Shown here: positions 22,909 through 31,873 of the stretch, one piece after another
Numbering within the stretch: position 1 is the stretch's first letter
Layout: every line of letters begins with the position of its first letter
Origin: Planctomycetota bacterium
Lineage (GTDB): Bacteria > Planctomycetota > Phycisphaerae > UBA1845
Direction of reading: 5' to 3'
NCBI GenBank assembly: GCA_030616775.1
Contig: JAUWWQ010000005.1
Span: 1 to 64,000 of the forward strand
DNA length: 64,000 nt
The notes under the pieces: model-generated
Databases searched by the model: none
The model's input: only the letters and a program-made list of their open reading frames with translations
What the model was told of the DNA's origin: nothing
Program-made: the position numbers and the translations under genes

Positions 22909-23562
22909 ATGATTCCCGCACTGCTGGGTACGAAGATCGGCATGACCCAAGTCGTGGACGAGCGTGGGGCCGCTGAACCGGTTACGGTCGTCAAGGCCGG
23001 ACCCTGTGTGGTGCTCCGGGTCAGGTCCAAAGAGACCGACGGGTACGACGCCGTACAGCTTGGCTATGGCGAACTCAAGCCCCATCGCTCCACGAAGCCG
23101 ATGATTGGTCATGCCGCCCAAGCTGGTACCAGCCCTAAACGGGTGATTCGTGAGGTCCGCCTGAGTGAATCCACCGCCGTATCTCGCGGGGACGTGCTGA
23201 CGGTGGAGCAGTTCGCGGAAGGTACGGTGGGGTACGTGGACGTCACTGGGATCAGCAAGGGCAAGGGCTTTGCCGGTGTCATGAAGCGGCACGGGTTCGG
23301 CGGAAAGGGAGCCTCGCACGGTGTCGAGCGGAAGCACCGTTCGGCCGGCGGCATTGGTGGTAGTGCCACCGGTGGAACCGGTCGTTCAGTCAAGAAGGGT
23401 AAGCGCATGGCCGGACACATGGGCCATGTCCGCCGCACCATCAGCGGTCTGCGAGTCGTGAAGGTTGATTCCGATAACGATTTGTTGGTGATCCACGGGA
23501 GCGTTCCGGGCCCCAACGGGTCAGTGGTGCTTGTGCGGCGGTCCAAGAAGAGAATGGGTTGA
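22909..23562 (+). CDS. rplC: 50S ribosomal protein L3
   Basis: A 217-residue protein near the peptidyl transferase centre. It begins MIPALLGTKIGMTQVVDERG and carries the central loop GFAGVMKRHGFGGKGASHG, the site normally modified at Gln in enteric bacteria. It ends with SVPGPNGSVVLVRRSKK. Its stop nearly abuts rplD. Confidence 0.98.
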   Translation: MIPALLGTKIGMTQVVDERGAAEPVTVVKAGPCVVLRVRSKETDGYDAVQLGYGELKPHRSTKPMIGHAAQAGTSPKRVIREVRLSESTAVSRGDVLTVEQFAEGTVGYVDVTGISKGKGFAGVMKRHGFGGKGASHGVERKHRSAGGIGGSATGGTGRSVKKGKRMAGHMGHVRRTISGLRVVKVDSDNDLLVIHGSVPGPNGSVVLVRRSKKRMG

Positions 23563-23567
23563 CGTTG

Positions 23568-24218
23568 ATGCTGGCGGTTCCCGTTTTCAGCATGCAAGGC
23601 GAGCAGACCGGTGAGATGGAGATCGATCCGGCTGTGCTTGGGGCGCGCATCCGACCTCAACTGATCAAGCAGGCGATCGTCGCCTTTTTGGATCATCAGC
23701 GCCAGCAAAGCGCTCGTACGAAGGGCAGGTCGGACGTGGAAGGCTCGACCCGCAAGCTCTACCGCCAGAAGGGCACCGGAAACGCTCGTGCCGGAAACCT
23801 GCGGACGCCTGTTCGGCGAGGAGGTGGTCGGACGTTTGCCAAACGCGGGCCCCGTGCGGTTAAGGCATTGCCTAAGAAGATGCGGCGGCTGGCCCGGAAC
23901 AGCGCAATCCTTGCCAAGCTCCAGGCGAACGAGGTGATGATCATCGAAGAGCTTCACTGTCCCGAGATCAGGACGAGGACGATGGCTTCAATTTTCTCGG
24001 CGTTAGGCGTTGAGAAGGGATGTGTGCTGGCCATGCACGAGCGGGACGGCAACGTGTATCTTTCGAGTAGAAACATCCCCGACACGGACGTTCGCGTGGT
24101 GGATGAGCTCAACGCGTACGAGGTGCTGCGCCGAGGGAAGTTGATATTTACGAAACCTGCGTTTGAGCGGTTGGTGTGTGATCCGGTGCCCGTACGGGTC
24201 GATGCGTCCGATGAATAG
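23568..24218 (+). CDS. rplD: 50S ribosomal protein L4
   Basis: A 216-residue protein lining the exit tunnel. Recognisable by GSTRKLYRQKGTGNARAGN followed by GGGRTFAKRGPR, and by the C-terminal DVRVVDELNAYEVLRRGKLI. The start is either ATG 23568 or the TTG at 23559, which would overlap the rplC stop by 4 bases and has AAGAGA upstream. It is tightly packed between rplC and rplW. Confidence 0.97.
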   Translation: MLAVPVFSMQGEQTGEMEIDPAVLGARIRPQLIKQAIVAFLDHQRQQSARTKGRSDVEGSTRKLYRQKGTGNARAGNLRTPVRRGGGRTFAKRGPRAVKALPKKMRRLARNSAILAKLQANEVMIIEELHCPEIRTRTMASIFSALGVEKGCVLAMHERDGNVYLSSRNIPDTDVRVVDELNAYEVLRRGKLIFTKPAFERLVCDPVPVRVDASDE

Positions 24219-24227
24219 GCGGCTATT

Positions 24228-24539
24228 ATGGACATATACCACGTAATCAAGCGTCCGCTGGTGACTGAGAAGGGCACGCACCAGTCACAACAGTCGCATG
24301 AGGCCACCAGGCACAGACGTGCTCGCGGCGGTGCTTATGCCTTTGAGGTGCACCCGGAGGCATCGAAGCCGACCATCAAGCAGGCCATCGAGAAGATTTA
24401 CAGCGTGAAGGTTCAATCGGTCCGCACCGCCCGGCGCATCGGGAAGACCCGCCGGGTAAGGTACAAGACCGGCAAGACCGCCGATTGGAAGAAGGCGGTG
24501 GTGGTCCTACACGCGGACTACCATATTGACTTGTTCTGA
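24228..24539 (+). CDS. rplW: 50S ribosomal protein L23
   Basis: A 103-residue exit-site protein that is the docking point for SRP and trigger factor. It begins [18 protein letters not shown] and continues [20 protein letters not shown] then [11 protein letters not shown] His/Gln/Arg-rich insertion ([16 protein letters not shown]) sits where the N-terminal helix normally joins the second strand. Confidence 0.96.
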   Translation: MDIYHVIKRPLVTEKGTHQSQQSHEATRHRRARGGAYAFEVHPEASKPTIKQAIEKIYSVKVQSVRTARRIGKTRRVRYKTGKTADWKKAVVVLHADYHIDLF

Positions 24540-24601
24540 CGGGTCTTACCGGTTGCCGGGTTAGTGGCGACCGGTGGCGAGTATCTGCGAGCGGTATTTC
24601 A

Positions 24602-25468
24602 ATGGGTATTGTTGCTTACAAGCCGACATCACCGGGACGACGGAAGTCCACGGTGAACGACTTCTCCGAGTTGACGGACAAGAAGAATCGTCCGGAGAAG
24701 TCGCTGTGTGAGCGGCTGCCCAAGCACGGTGGTCGCAATCACCACGGTCGTATTACCGCACGTCACCGTGGCGGCGGAGCACGTCGCATCTACCGTCGGA
24801 TCGACTTCAAGCGGAATAAAGACGGCGTGGCTGCATCGGTTAAGGCGATTGAATACGATCCCAACCGGTCATGCCACATCGCCCTTGTCGAGTACGAGGA
24901 TGGGGAGAAACGCTACATTCTCGCGCCGCTGGGTCTTGGAGTGGGCGATGCGGTTGAGAGTGGTCCGGGTGTCGAGCCCAAGGTCGGCAATGCCATGCCG
25001 CTCAAGAACATGCCGCCCGGCATGGACGTTCACAACATCGAGCTGAACATCGGGCAGGGTGGCAGGCTGGTTCGCAGCGCGGGGGGCTCGGCCCGGTTGA
25101 TGTCTCGTGACGGCAAATGGGCGATTATTGTGCTGCCCTCAGGTGAGATGCGTGAGGTTCGGGCGGAGTGTCGTGCGACCATCGGCCAAGTTGGCAATGT
25201 CGACCACCAGAGCCTGCGTTGGGGTAAGGCCGGCCGGATGAGACACCGAGGACGGCGGCCGCGGACCCGCGGAACAGCCATGAACCCGGTGGCCCACCCC
25301 CTGGGCGGAGGCGAAGGGCGTAGCGGTGGGGGTCGTCACCCCTGCAGTCCGAGTGGGAAGCTGGCGAAGGGTACCCGGACCAGGTTGCCGAACAAGGCGT
25401 CCAATCGACGCATTCTACGGCGACGTAAGAGCAAGAGGTACGGGCAGCTCCCGTCGCCGAAACGATAG
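24602..25468 (+). CDS. rplB: 50S ribosomal protein L2
   Basis: A 288-residue core protein of the large subunit next to the peptidyl transferase centre. It contains [19 protein letters not shown] and [20 protein letters not shown]. The signature loop reads [14 protein letters not shown] (228-240), where nearly all bacteria have MNPVDHPHGGGEGR. The central His is kept, but the flanking Asp is Ala231 and the second His is Leu234. The C-terminal basic tail is normal. Confidence 0.98.
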   Translation: MGIVAYKPTSPGRRKSTVNDFSELTDKKNRPEKSLCERLPKHGGRNHHGRITARHRGGGARRIYRRIDFKRNKDGVAASVKAIEYDPNRSCHIALVEYEDGEKRYILAPLGLGVGDAVESGPGVEPKVGNAMPLKNMPPGMDVHNIELNIGQGGRLVRSAGGSARLMSRDGKWAIIVLPSGEMREVRAECRATIGQVGNVDHQSLRWGKAGRMRHRGRRPRTRGTAMNPVAHPLGGGEGRSGGGRHPCSPSGKLAKGTRTRLPNKASNRRILRRRKSKRYGQLPSPKR

Positions 25469-25564
25469 CAGTATGTGGGAAGGCTGTGTGCGGTGAGATG
25501 CCGCGACACGGCCGTAGAGGTGGGCGGCTACCCGCCCGGAAGGAATTTGCCGGATACGCTGGGC

Positions 25565-25840
25565 ATGGCACGATCGCAGAAGAAAGGGCCTTACGTCGAC
25601 GAGAAGCTCTTCAAAAAGGTGATGGCCCTGAAGGCTTCGGGTGCGAGTACTACCATCCGCACCTGGTCGCGGCGGTGCACCATTGTCCCGGAATTCGTCG
25701 GGCACCGCTTTGAGGTCCACAACGGGAAGATATTTCATCCCGTGTACGTCAGCGAGGACATGGTGGGGCACAAGCTCGGCGAATTCAGTCCGACGCGTAC
25801 GTTCCGTGGGCATACCGGCGGCAAGAAGAGGGGTCGTTAG
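25565..25840 (+). CDS. rpsS: 30S ribosomal protein S19
   Basis: A 91-residue small-subunit head protein that contacts S13. It starts [19 protein letters not shown] and contains [20 protein letters not shown] and [18 protein letters not shown] 25565 is chosen for the family N-terminus; the frame is open 30 codons further back. There is only weak Shine-Dalgarno character. Confidence 0.97.
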   Translation: MARSQKKGPYVDEKLFKKVMALKASGASTTIRTWSRRCTIVPEFVGHRFEVHNGKIFHPVYVSEDMVGHKLGEFSPTRTFRGHTGGKKRGR

Positions 25841-25894
25841 GTGGAGCGCTGACCCAGCCGGCCCGGCGTTTTGTGGACGCGGATATAGCCAAAG

Positions 25895-26236
25895 GTGGAT
25901 GAGCAACGAACATGGACGGCAAGGCACCGATTCGCCCGGATCGCGCCTCGCAAGGCCAGGCTGGTAATCGACACCATCCGCGGTCAGCAGTGCGATGATG
26001 CCGTTGAACAGTTGCGTTTTAACCGTCGTCGCAGTGCGCGTATGATCGAAGCCGTGCTGAAGGCGGCGATGGCCAACGCGGACGAGCAAGAGGCGGACAT
26101 GCGGCGGCTATATATCAAGGACGCCCGAGTAGACGGCGGGCCCTACCTTCGGCGGTGGCGTCCGAAGGACCGGGGACGAGCCCACCCCATCGCCAAGAGG
26201 ACCAGCCACCTTATCGTTGCGCTGGCGGAGGCCTGA
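25895..26236 (+). CDS. rplV: 50S ribosomal protein L22
   Basis: A 113-residue tunnel protein. The first helix region ARHRFARIAPRKARLVIDTI and the extended hairpin region (ARVDGGPYLRRWRPKDRGRA, then HPIAKRTSHLIVAL) are clear. GTG start. It overlaps the open frame of rpsC slightly but not its chosen start. Confidence 0.97.
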   Translation: MDEQRTWTARHRFARIAPRKARLVIDTIRGQQCDDAVEQLRFNRRRSARMIEAVLKAAMANADEQEADMRRLYIKDARVDGGPYLRRWRPKDRGRAHPIAKRTSHLIVALAEA

Positions 26237-26282
26237 GTCGAGTATGCCGCAGGCCGATTGTCTGCGGCCCTGGGAGTACACA

Positions 26283-26987
26283 GTGGGGCAGAAAGTCAAT
26301 CCAACAGGTTTTCGGATCGGAATTACCGAGGAATGGCGGTCCCGTTGGTTTGCCCCAAAGGCAGCGTTTGCAGAGTTTCTGATCGAGGACCAGAAGATCC
26401 GCGGCTACATCGACCGCAAGCTCAACAGGCAGCCGCCCTACGCCGCCGTAGCCAAGGTGGAGATCGAGCGTACGCGCAACGAGGTGAAGGTATTGTTGCA
26501 CACGGCCCGCCCGGGCCTGGTGATCGGTCCCAAAGGAGCTGAGGTCGACAAGCTCAAGGAGGAATTGGAGGACCTGGTCGACCGCAAGATCAATCTCAAC
26601 ATCGTTGAGATCAAAGTGCCCGATGGAAACGCCAAGCTCATTGCCGAGTCGATCTCCGAGCAGCTCAAGAAGCGGGCCGGTTTCCGTCGTGTGATGAAGA
26701 TGCGAGCCGACGCGGCGATGGCGTGTGGCGCAAAGGGTGTCAAGATCATGTGCAAGGGGCGACTGGGCGGCGCGGAAATGGCCCGGCGAGAAACGCAGAT
26801 CCGCGGGTCAATTCCGTTGCACACACTCCAGGCCCACGTGGAGTACGGTACGGCCACTTGCCTGACGACCTACGGCACGGTCGGCGTGAAGGTGTGGCTG
26901 TACCATGGGAGGTACGGCGAAGAGGCGTTACTCGAGGAGCAGCCGGCACATGGTCGCGGCCGGGAACGGCGCGGCAAGCGCGGATAG
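26283..26987 (+). CDS. rpsC: 30S ribosomal protein S3
   Basis: A 234-residue mRNA-entry-channel protein. It begins GQKVNPTGFRIGI, has a KH domain (RPGLVIGPKGAEVDKLKEEL) and the C-terminal domain GVKIMCKGRLGGAEMARRE with GTVGVKVWLYHG. The GTG at 26283 has GGGAG 6 bases upstream. It ends in a short Arg/Gly-rich tail. Confidence 0.98.
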   Translation: MGQKVNPTGFRIGITEEWRSRWFAPKAAFAEFLIEDQKIRGYIDRKLNRQPPYAAVAKVEIERTRNEVKVLLHTARPGLVIGPKGAEVDKLKEELEDLVDRKINLNIVEIKVPDGNAKLIAESISEQLKKRAGFRRVMKMRADAAMACGAKGVKIMCKGRLGGAEMARRETQIRGSIPLHTLQAHVEYGTATCLTTYGTVGVKVWLYHGRYGEEALLEEQPAHGRGRERRGKRG

Positions 26988-27039
26988 GTTGTTGGGCGTT
27001 CGTTAGCTCCAGTGGGGGCGCGAGCAGAGAGACAGTCTC

Positions 27040-27459
27040 ATGGCAATGATGCCCAGGCGAGTCAAGTGGCGGAAGAGCCAGCGTGGCAGAATCCGCGGTG
27101 TGGCCGCTCGGGGCAACACGGTGGCGTTCGGGGAATACGGCCTGCAATGCCTGGGGACGGGCTGGATCACCGCCCGTCAGATTGAGGCCGGTCGTGTGGC
27201 GGCGACCCACTTTTTGCACCGTGAAGGGCGGGTCTACGTGCGGATTTTCCCGCGCAAGCCGGTATCCTCCAAGCCGCTGGAAACGCGGATGGGAAAGGGT
27301 AAGGGCGATCCGGAGTACTGGGTGGCACGTGTTCGACCGGGGACGATGCTGTTCGAGATTGGGAGCGTCGAAGAGGACGTTGCCCGGGCTGCGCTGATGC
27401 GCGTCGCTCATAAGATGCCATACCCGTGTCGCTTTACGAAGCGACGCCACGGCCTGTAG
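27040..27459 (+). CDS. rplP: 50S ribosomal protein L16
   Basis: A 139-residue protein of the A-site side of the large subunit. Blocks: MMPRRVKWRKSQRGRIRG, then FGEYGLQCLGTGWITARQIE, and KPLETRMGKGKGDPEYWVAR. It is intact; rpmC follows after 22 bases. Confidence 0.98.
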   Translation: MAMMPRRVKWRKSQRGRIRGVAARGNTVAFGEYGLQCLGTGWITARQIEAGRVAATHFLHREGRVYVRIFPRKPVSSKPLETRMGKGKGDPEYWVARVRPGTMLFEIGSVEEDVARAALMRVAHKMPYPCRFTKRRHGL

Positions 27460-27481
27460 CGACCGAGGGAAAGGCGGCATT

Positions 27482-27730
27482 ATGAAGACAGGTGAATTCC
27501 GAGAGATGAAGACGGCCGAACTCTACGCCGAGTTAGAGCGGCTTCGCCGGCACTTGTTCGACTTGCGCTCCCAAGCTGTCACCGAAAAGCTGGAGAACCC
27601 TCACCAGTTGAAGGAAACACGAAAGGAGATTGCCCGGGTGCTGACGGTGCTGGGCGAGCGCGGCGAAACGGGTATTGAACAGAAGCAGTACCACCTCGAG
27701 ACGGTGGCAACGCACGGTAGTGGCGGTTAG
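27482..27730 (+). CDS. rpmC: 50S ribosomal protein L29
   Basis: An 82-residue helical protein near the tunnel exit. The pattern EFREMKTAELYAELERLRRH, then LFDLRSQAVTEKLENPHQLK and RKEIARVLTVLGER is typical of L29. A short C-terminal extension (QYHLETVATHGSGG) adds about 15 residues to the usual length. Confidence 0.95.
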   Translation: MKTGEFREMKTAELYAELERLRRHLFDLRSQAVTEKLENPHQLKETRKEIARVLTVLGERGETGIEQKQYHLETVATHGSGG

Positions 27731-27784
27731 ACGCGACCGTGGCAGGCGTGCCTTCCGGGGTCGTAATAAGGAAAACTTGGACCT

Positions 27785-28075
27785 ATGGCCAACGTGGTGG
27801 GTGAACCGAATGTTCAGTCGGCGAAGCGCGGCAAACGCGAGTGTCGCGTGGGGACGGTACTGTCCGACAAGAGCGACAAGACCATCAAGGTACGCTTCGA
27901 CTACACCATCAAGCACCCGAAGTACGGTAAGTACTACACGCGTTCCACGACCCTGCACACGCACGACGAAAAGAACGAAGCGAAAGTGGGGGATGTGGTC
28001 GAGGTGATGGCCAGCCGACGGATGTCTAAGACGAAGTGTTGGCGGCTGGCCCGGATCATACGGTCGGCCTCCTGA
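27785..28075 (+). CDS. rpsQ: 30S ribosomal protein S17
   Basis: A 96-residue OB-fold 16S rRNA-binding protein. It contains GTVLSDKSDKTIKVRFDYTI, HPKYGKYYTRSTTLHTHDEK and VGDVVEVMASRRMSKTKCWR. ATG start. It follows rpmC in the standard spc order. Confidence 0.97.
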   Translation: MANVVGEPNVQSAKRGKRECRVGTVLSDKSDKTIKVRFDYTIKHPKYGKYYTRSTTLHTHDEKNEAKVGDVVEVMASRRMSKTKCWRLARIIRSAS

Positions 28076-28140
28076 GAGGGAGCTGAGTCTCCGGCGGCGA
28101 CGCAACGGCTGTCGTCCGGCAACGGCGTAGGTTTCGCACG

Positions 28141-28557
28141 ATGATTCAGATGCAGACCATGGTGGACGTATGCGACAACACCGGCGCGAAGTCTGCGATG
28201 GTGGTGACCGTCTATAAAGGCAGTACTGCCCGTCGGGGTAAGAAACGTCTGAAGACGGCAAAGATTGGTGATATCGTGCTGGTGACGGTAAAAAAGTCGT
28301 TGCCCAATAGTGAGTTCTCCGGCGGGTCCGACCGCAAGGAAAGATCCAAGCGGCGAAAGGCGAAGGCGGTCGTTGTCCGGATGAAGGCGCCGACGCGTCG
28401 GTCCGACGGCAGCTACGTACGGTTTGACAGCAATGCCGTGGTACTGCTCGACGAAAAGAACGAGCCGCGCGGGACGCGTATCTTCGGCCCCGTGGCCCGG
28501 GAACTTCGTGAGAAGAACTTTATGAAGATCGTCTCGCTTGCGGAAGAGGTGGTTTGA
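28141..28557 (+). CDS. rplN: 50S ribosomal protein L14
   Basis: A 138-residue intersubunit-bridge protein. It begins MIQMQTMVDVCDNTGAKSAM and ends RELREKNFMKIVSLAEEVV. About 16 extra residues relative to the usual 122 lie mainly in a basic stretch (SEFSGGSDRKERSKRRK) after the GDIVLVTVKKSLP block. The rest of the fold is intact. Confidence 0.97.
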   Translation: MIQMQTMVDVCDNTGAKSAMVVTVYKGSTARRGKKRLKTAKIGDIVLVTVKKSLPNSEFSGGSDRKERSKRRKAKAVVVRMKAPTRRSDGSYVRFDSNAVVLLDEKNEPRGTRIFGPVARELREKNFMKIVSLAEEVV

Positions 28558-28633
28558 CGGACAAGGCGTATCCTCTGCGGTTGCGGGACCTCCTTGGCGG
28601 ACGCCGGCCGGGTGTCGTGAGAGGGGCATGCTA

Positions 28634-28993
28634 ATGGCGGTGCATATTCGGAAAAACGATATGGTTGAGGTGATTTCCGGCGATCACCGTGGCGCCCGGG
28701 GGAAGGTTCTTCGAATCAACCCGAAGCGAGGGTTGGTGGTAGTGGAAGGCGTGAACATGGTGTACCGCCATGTCCGCCCCACGCGAAGGAATCCGCAGGG
28801 CGGGCGTTTGCAGAAGGAGGCGCCGATCCACGTTTCCAGCGTGCTGCCTTACGATTCAGGCTCAGGCAAGGGTCGGCGTGTCCATTTCAAGGTGGAGCGG
28901 GACGAGGAAGGTAAGGTGGCTGCGAAGCGCCGGCTGAGCACCACCGGCACTTTATTGCATACATTGACGCGGGCGGAGCGTGTGGTGAGGTAG
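28634..28993 (+). CDS. rplX: 50S ribosomal protein L24
   Basis: A 119-residue assembly-initiator protein with an N-terminal KOW domain (HIRKNDMVEVISGDHRGARG, KVLRINPKRGLVVVEGVN) and RRNPQGGRLQKEAPIHVSSV typical of the family. The start is ATG 28634, with GAGGGG upstream; ATG 28628 is also possible. Confidence 0.96.
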   Translation: MAVHIRKNDMVEVISGDHRGARGKVLRINPKRGLVVVEGVNMVYRHVRPTRRNPQGGRLQKEAPIHVSSVLPYDSGSGKGRRVHFKVERDEEGKVAAKRRLSTTGTLLHTLTRAERVVR

Positions 28994-29026
28994 ACGAGAC
29001 TGGGTCGGTTGTCGGAGTAATGGCCT

Positions 29027-29584
29027 ATGGCCAGGTTGCTGGACCGCTACAAACAGGAGGTTGTGCCCGAGTTGATGAGGGTTCTCGAGATTCAGAACCT
29101 CATGGCGGTGCCGCGCCTGGAGAAGGTGGTGGTCTCGATGGGGACCGGTTCACCGACTCAGGACAAGAATCGGTTGCCGGCCGTCGCGGAGGATCTGGGC
29201 AAGATCACCGGGCAAAAGGCTCAGATGCGGCGTGCTCGCCAGTCGGTGTCGAACTTCAAGACACGTCGGGGGTATGAGATCGGCTGTCGGGTGACGTTGC
29301 GGGGGAAGCGGATGTACGAGTTCGTGGACCGGTTGATCAACGCAGCCATTCCGCGTCTCCGTGATTTTCGCGGCCTAAACCCCAAGAGTTTCGACGGTTG
29401 TGGGAACTATTCATTGGGAATACCCGATCAGTCGATCTTCGCGGAGATTGACCTGGCGAAGTTGACCTACAATCAGGGGATGAACATCACCTTCGTGACG
29501 ACGGCGAAGAAGGATTCGGATGCCCAAGAGCTTCTGACACGGTTGGGCATGCCGCTTAGGCGAACCGAAGAGCAGGTAGCTTAA
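29027..29584 (+). CDS. rplE: 50S ribosomal protein L5
   Basis: A 185-residue 5S rRNA-binding protein. Blocks: [60 protein letters not shown] and [20 protein letters not shown]. Its stop codon overlaps the rpsN start by one base (TAATG). Confidence 0.98.
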   Translation: MARLLDRYKQEVVPELMRVLEIQNLMAVPRLEKVVVSMGTGSPTQDKNRLPAVAEDLGKITGQKAQMRRARQSVSNFKTRRGYEIGCRVTLRGKRMYEFVDRLINAAIPRLRDFRGLNPKSFDGCGNYSLGIPDQSIFAEIDLAKLTYNQGMNITFVTTAKKDSDAQELLTRLGMPLRRTEEQVA

Positions 29585-29769
29585 TGGCGACGAAGGCTTG
29601 GATCGAAAAGGCGAAGAAAGAACCTAAGTTCATGACGCGGCGTGTGCGCCGATGTCGACTATGCGGCCGGGTACGGGCGGTTTACCGCAAGTTCAACATT
29701 TGCCGGATCTGCTTCCGAAATCTGGCCCACGAAGGACTGATCCCCGGTGTGCGCAAGGCGAGCTGGTAA
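29584..29769 (+). CDS. rpsN: 30S ribosomal protein S14, zinc-binding type
   Basis: A 61-residue short form of S14. Two Cys pairs (CRLCGR and CRICFR) form the zinc knuckle, and [18 protein letters not shown] is the standard C-terminus. The short zinc-type protein starts exactly at the rplE stop, so translation is probably coupled. Confidence 0.97.
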   Translation: MATKAWIEKAKKEPKFMTRRVRRCRLCGRVRAVYRKFNICRICFRNLAHEGLIPGVRKASW

Positions 29770-29822
29770 TAACGTGCACGCTCTATCCGCACCCGAATCG
29801 GGTGGCGCGGAGTGTAGAGACA

Positions 29823-30218
29823 ATGTGGTCTGATCCGATTGCTGATTTGCTGACCCGGATCCGCAATGCCGTGCGTGTGCGGCACAAGCAGGTTAGCGTG
29901 CCCTCGTCCAAGTTGAAGGTGGGCATCGTACGGGTCCTCAAGGAGGAGGGGTATATCAATGGTTTTGACGTGATTGAGGATGGGAAGCAGGGCATACTGC
30001 GGATCGACCTGAAATACGGCCCTCGAGGTGAAGAGATCATTCATGATATTCAGCGCGTCTCGAAGATGGGGCGTCGAGAGTACAGCCGGATTGCCGACTT
30101 GCCACGCGTTCTCGATGGGCTGGGGATCGCAATCGTCTCCACCAACAAGGGTGTGCTCAGCGACCGGTCCTGTCGCGGGCAAAACGTAGGTGGAGAGGTA
30201 CTATGCCGCGTGTATTAG
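29823..30218 (+). CDS. rpsH: 30S ribosomal protein S8
   Basis: A 131-residue central-domain 16S rRNA-binding protein; in Escherichia coli it represses the spc operon. It begins MWSDPIADLLTRIRNAVRVR and ends NVGGEVLCRVY. The conserved loop is STNKGVLSDRSCRGQNVGGE. ATG 29823 is chosen for the family N-terminus. Confidence 0.98.
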   Translation: MWSDPIADLLTRIRNAVRVRHKQVSVPSSKLKVGIVRVLKEEGYINGFDVIEDGKQGILRIDLKYGPRGEEIIHDIQRVSKMGRREYSRIADLPRVLDGLGIAIVSTNKGVLSDRSCRGQNVGGEVLCRVY

Positions 30219-30288
30219 GCCAAGAACGCTGATGCTCTGCTCAGATGCTATAATCCCTGGGACTCGGTGATGCGTTGAGGGAAGTACG

Positions 30289-30885
30289 ATGTCTCGAATC
30301 GGCAAACAGCCTGTTGCGGTGCCTTCCGGGGTCAGCGTGAAGGTTATAGACCGGGAGATCACCGTGTCGGGTTCTAAGGGATCTTCCACCTGGGTACACC
30401 CGGCGACGGCCGAGGTCGCGTATGACGATGCCTCCAAATTCGTGCGAGTCACCCGCAAGGATGACTCCAAACGAAGTCGGGCAAACCATGGTCTGACCCG
30501 GGCACTGATCAACAACATGGTCAAGGGTGTCTCTGAAGGGTTCTCAAAGCGACTCCTGGTTTACGGCACTGGCTACAATTGCAAACTCCAAGGCAGGACT
30601 TTGTACTTGAACCTCGGGTACTCCGGTCGTAGTCAGGGTCGGATCTCCCAGTTCGAGCTTTCCGTACCCGATGGTTTGGAAGTCGTTGTGGAGCGTGATG
30701 CGGCTCGCGGAGACAATGAACCCGCCTCGTTGGTGATCCGCGGCTTCGAGAAGCAGAAGGTTGGGCAGTTTGCGGCTGAGGTTCGGGCATTGCGTAAGAC
30801 GGAGCCTTACAAGGGCAAGGGCATCCGGTACGAAGGGGAACATGTCCGCCGAAAGCAGGGTAAAGCGCTGACCAGTACCGGGTAG
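30289..30885 (+). CDS. rplF: 50S ribosomal protein L6
   Basis: A 198-residue protein with two L6 folds near the sarcin-ricin loop. It starts MSRIGKQPVAVPSGVSVKVI and ends with EPYKGKGIRYEGEHVRRKQG. It is slightly longer than the usual 176-180 residues, with the extra in the N-terminal half. Normal position between rpsH and rplR. Confidence 0.97.
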   Translation: MSRIGKQPVAVPSGVSVKVIDREITVSGSKGSSTWVHPATAEVAYDDASKFVRVTRKDDSKRSRANHGLTRALINNMVKGVSEGFSKRLLVYGTGYNCKLQGRTLYLNLGYSGRSQGRISQFELSVPDGLEVVVERDAARGDNEPASLVIRGFEKQKVGQFAAEVRALRKTEPYKGKGIRYEGEHVRRKQGKALTSTG

Positions 30886-30932
30886 GCAACGATGGTCTGT
30901 TTTTCTCCGTGGTGCGACAGGGTTTGCGGGCG

Positions 30933-31301
30933 ATGAAATCGCAGAATATCAAGGTTGTAAGACGCTTGCGACGTAAGCGTGGGATTCGCAAACGCGTCTA
31001 CGGCACAAGCCAACAGCCGCGGCTGACTGTGTTTCGGAGCCTCAAACATATTTACGCCCAGATCATCGATGATGATCTTGGCGTGACGCTCTGCGAAGCC
31101 AGCACGCGAAGCAAGGACCTGCGGGACCAGGTCCAAGCGGGTGGCAACATCGCCGTTGCGAAGATAGTCGGCGCAGCGCTGGCGGAACGAGCCAAGGCCG
31201 GGAATATCGGGAAAGTCTGTTTCGACCGTAACGGCTACCGATTTGGCGGTCGAATCAAGGGCCTGGCGGACGCAGCACGCGAAGCAGGCCTGGAGTTCTA
31301 G
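30933..31301 (+). CDS. rplR: 50S ribosomal protein L18
   Basis: A 122-residue 5S rRNA-binding protein. Family blocks: RRKRGIRKRVYGTSQQPRLT, VFRSLKHIYAQIIDD and CFDRNGYRFGGRIKGLADAA. ATG 30933 is preferred over a GTG at 30909. Confidence 0.96.
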   Translation: MKSQNIKVVRRLRRKRGIRKRVYGTSQQPRLTVFRSLKHIYAQIIDDDLGVTLCEASTRSKDLRDQVQAGGNIAVAKIVGAALAERAKAGNIGKVCFDRNGYRFGGRIKGLADAAREAGLEF

Positions 31302-31354
31302 CTTGTAGGAGTCAGGCAGCAAGGCGTACCTGTTTGGCGGAACAAGACGTGGCA

Positions 31355-31867
31355 ATGACAATGGTGACCAAACCAGGCGGTTTCTTCGAAGCGGAAGAGA
31401 AGACCCTCGATGAGGTGGTGGTGAAAATCAGCCGCTGTGCTGCAGTGGTCCGGGGAGGTCGCCGGTTCAGCTTCGGTGCCCTGGTTGTCGTCGGCGACCG
31501 AAACGGTCACGTCGGCGTCGGGTACGGCAAGTCGGCTGAGGTACCCTCCGCGGTGGAAAAAGGCCGGAAGAACGCGACCCAGAACGTGAAGCCCGTCAAG
31601 TTGGTCAAGGGCACCTTGCACCACCGGGTCGTAGGGCGGTACGGGGCAAGTCGCGTTGTGATGGTTCCGGCGGGGCCGGGAACGGGCGTCATCGCCGGCG
31701 CCAGTGTCCGGGCCGTGCTGGAGCTGGCCGGTGTCCATGATGTGCTCACCAAGAGCTACGGATCGAACACACCGCGAAATCTGGTGTATGCGGCTCTCAA
31801 TGGTCTGTTGCAGTTGGTCAGCCGTGAGGAAGTGGAGCGGCTTCGCGGAGTCAGACTGGTCGGGTAG
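31355..31867 (+). CDS. rpsE: 30S ribosomal protein S5
   Basis: A 170-residue protein of the mRNA entry site. It contains RRFSFGALVVVGDRNGHVGV, GYGKSAEVPSAVEKGRKNAT and GTGVIAGASVRAVLELAGVH. The loop before RGGRRFSF reads ISRCAAVVRGGR, unlike the Escherichia coli VNRVSKTVKGGR where spectinomycin-resistance changes map. The start is uncertain among TTG 31334, GTG 31349 and ATG 31355. rplO follows directly: rpmD is absent. Confidence 0.96.
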   Translation: MTMVTKPGGFFEAEEKTLDEVVVKISRCAAVVRGGRRFSFGALVVVGDRNGHVGVGYGKSAEVPSAVEKGRKNATQNVKPVKLVKGTLHHRVVGRYGASRVVMVPAGPGTGVIAGASVRAVLELAGVHDVLTKSYGSNTPRNLVYAALNGLLQLVSREEVERLRGVRLVG

Positions 31868-31873
31868 CGTGCG

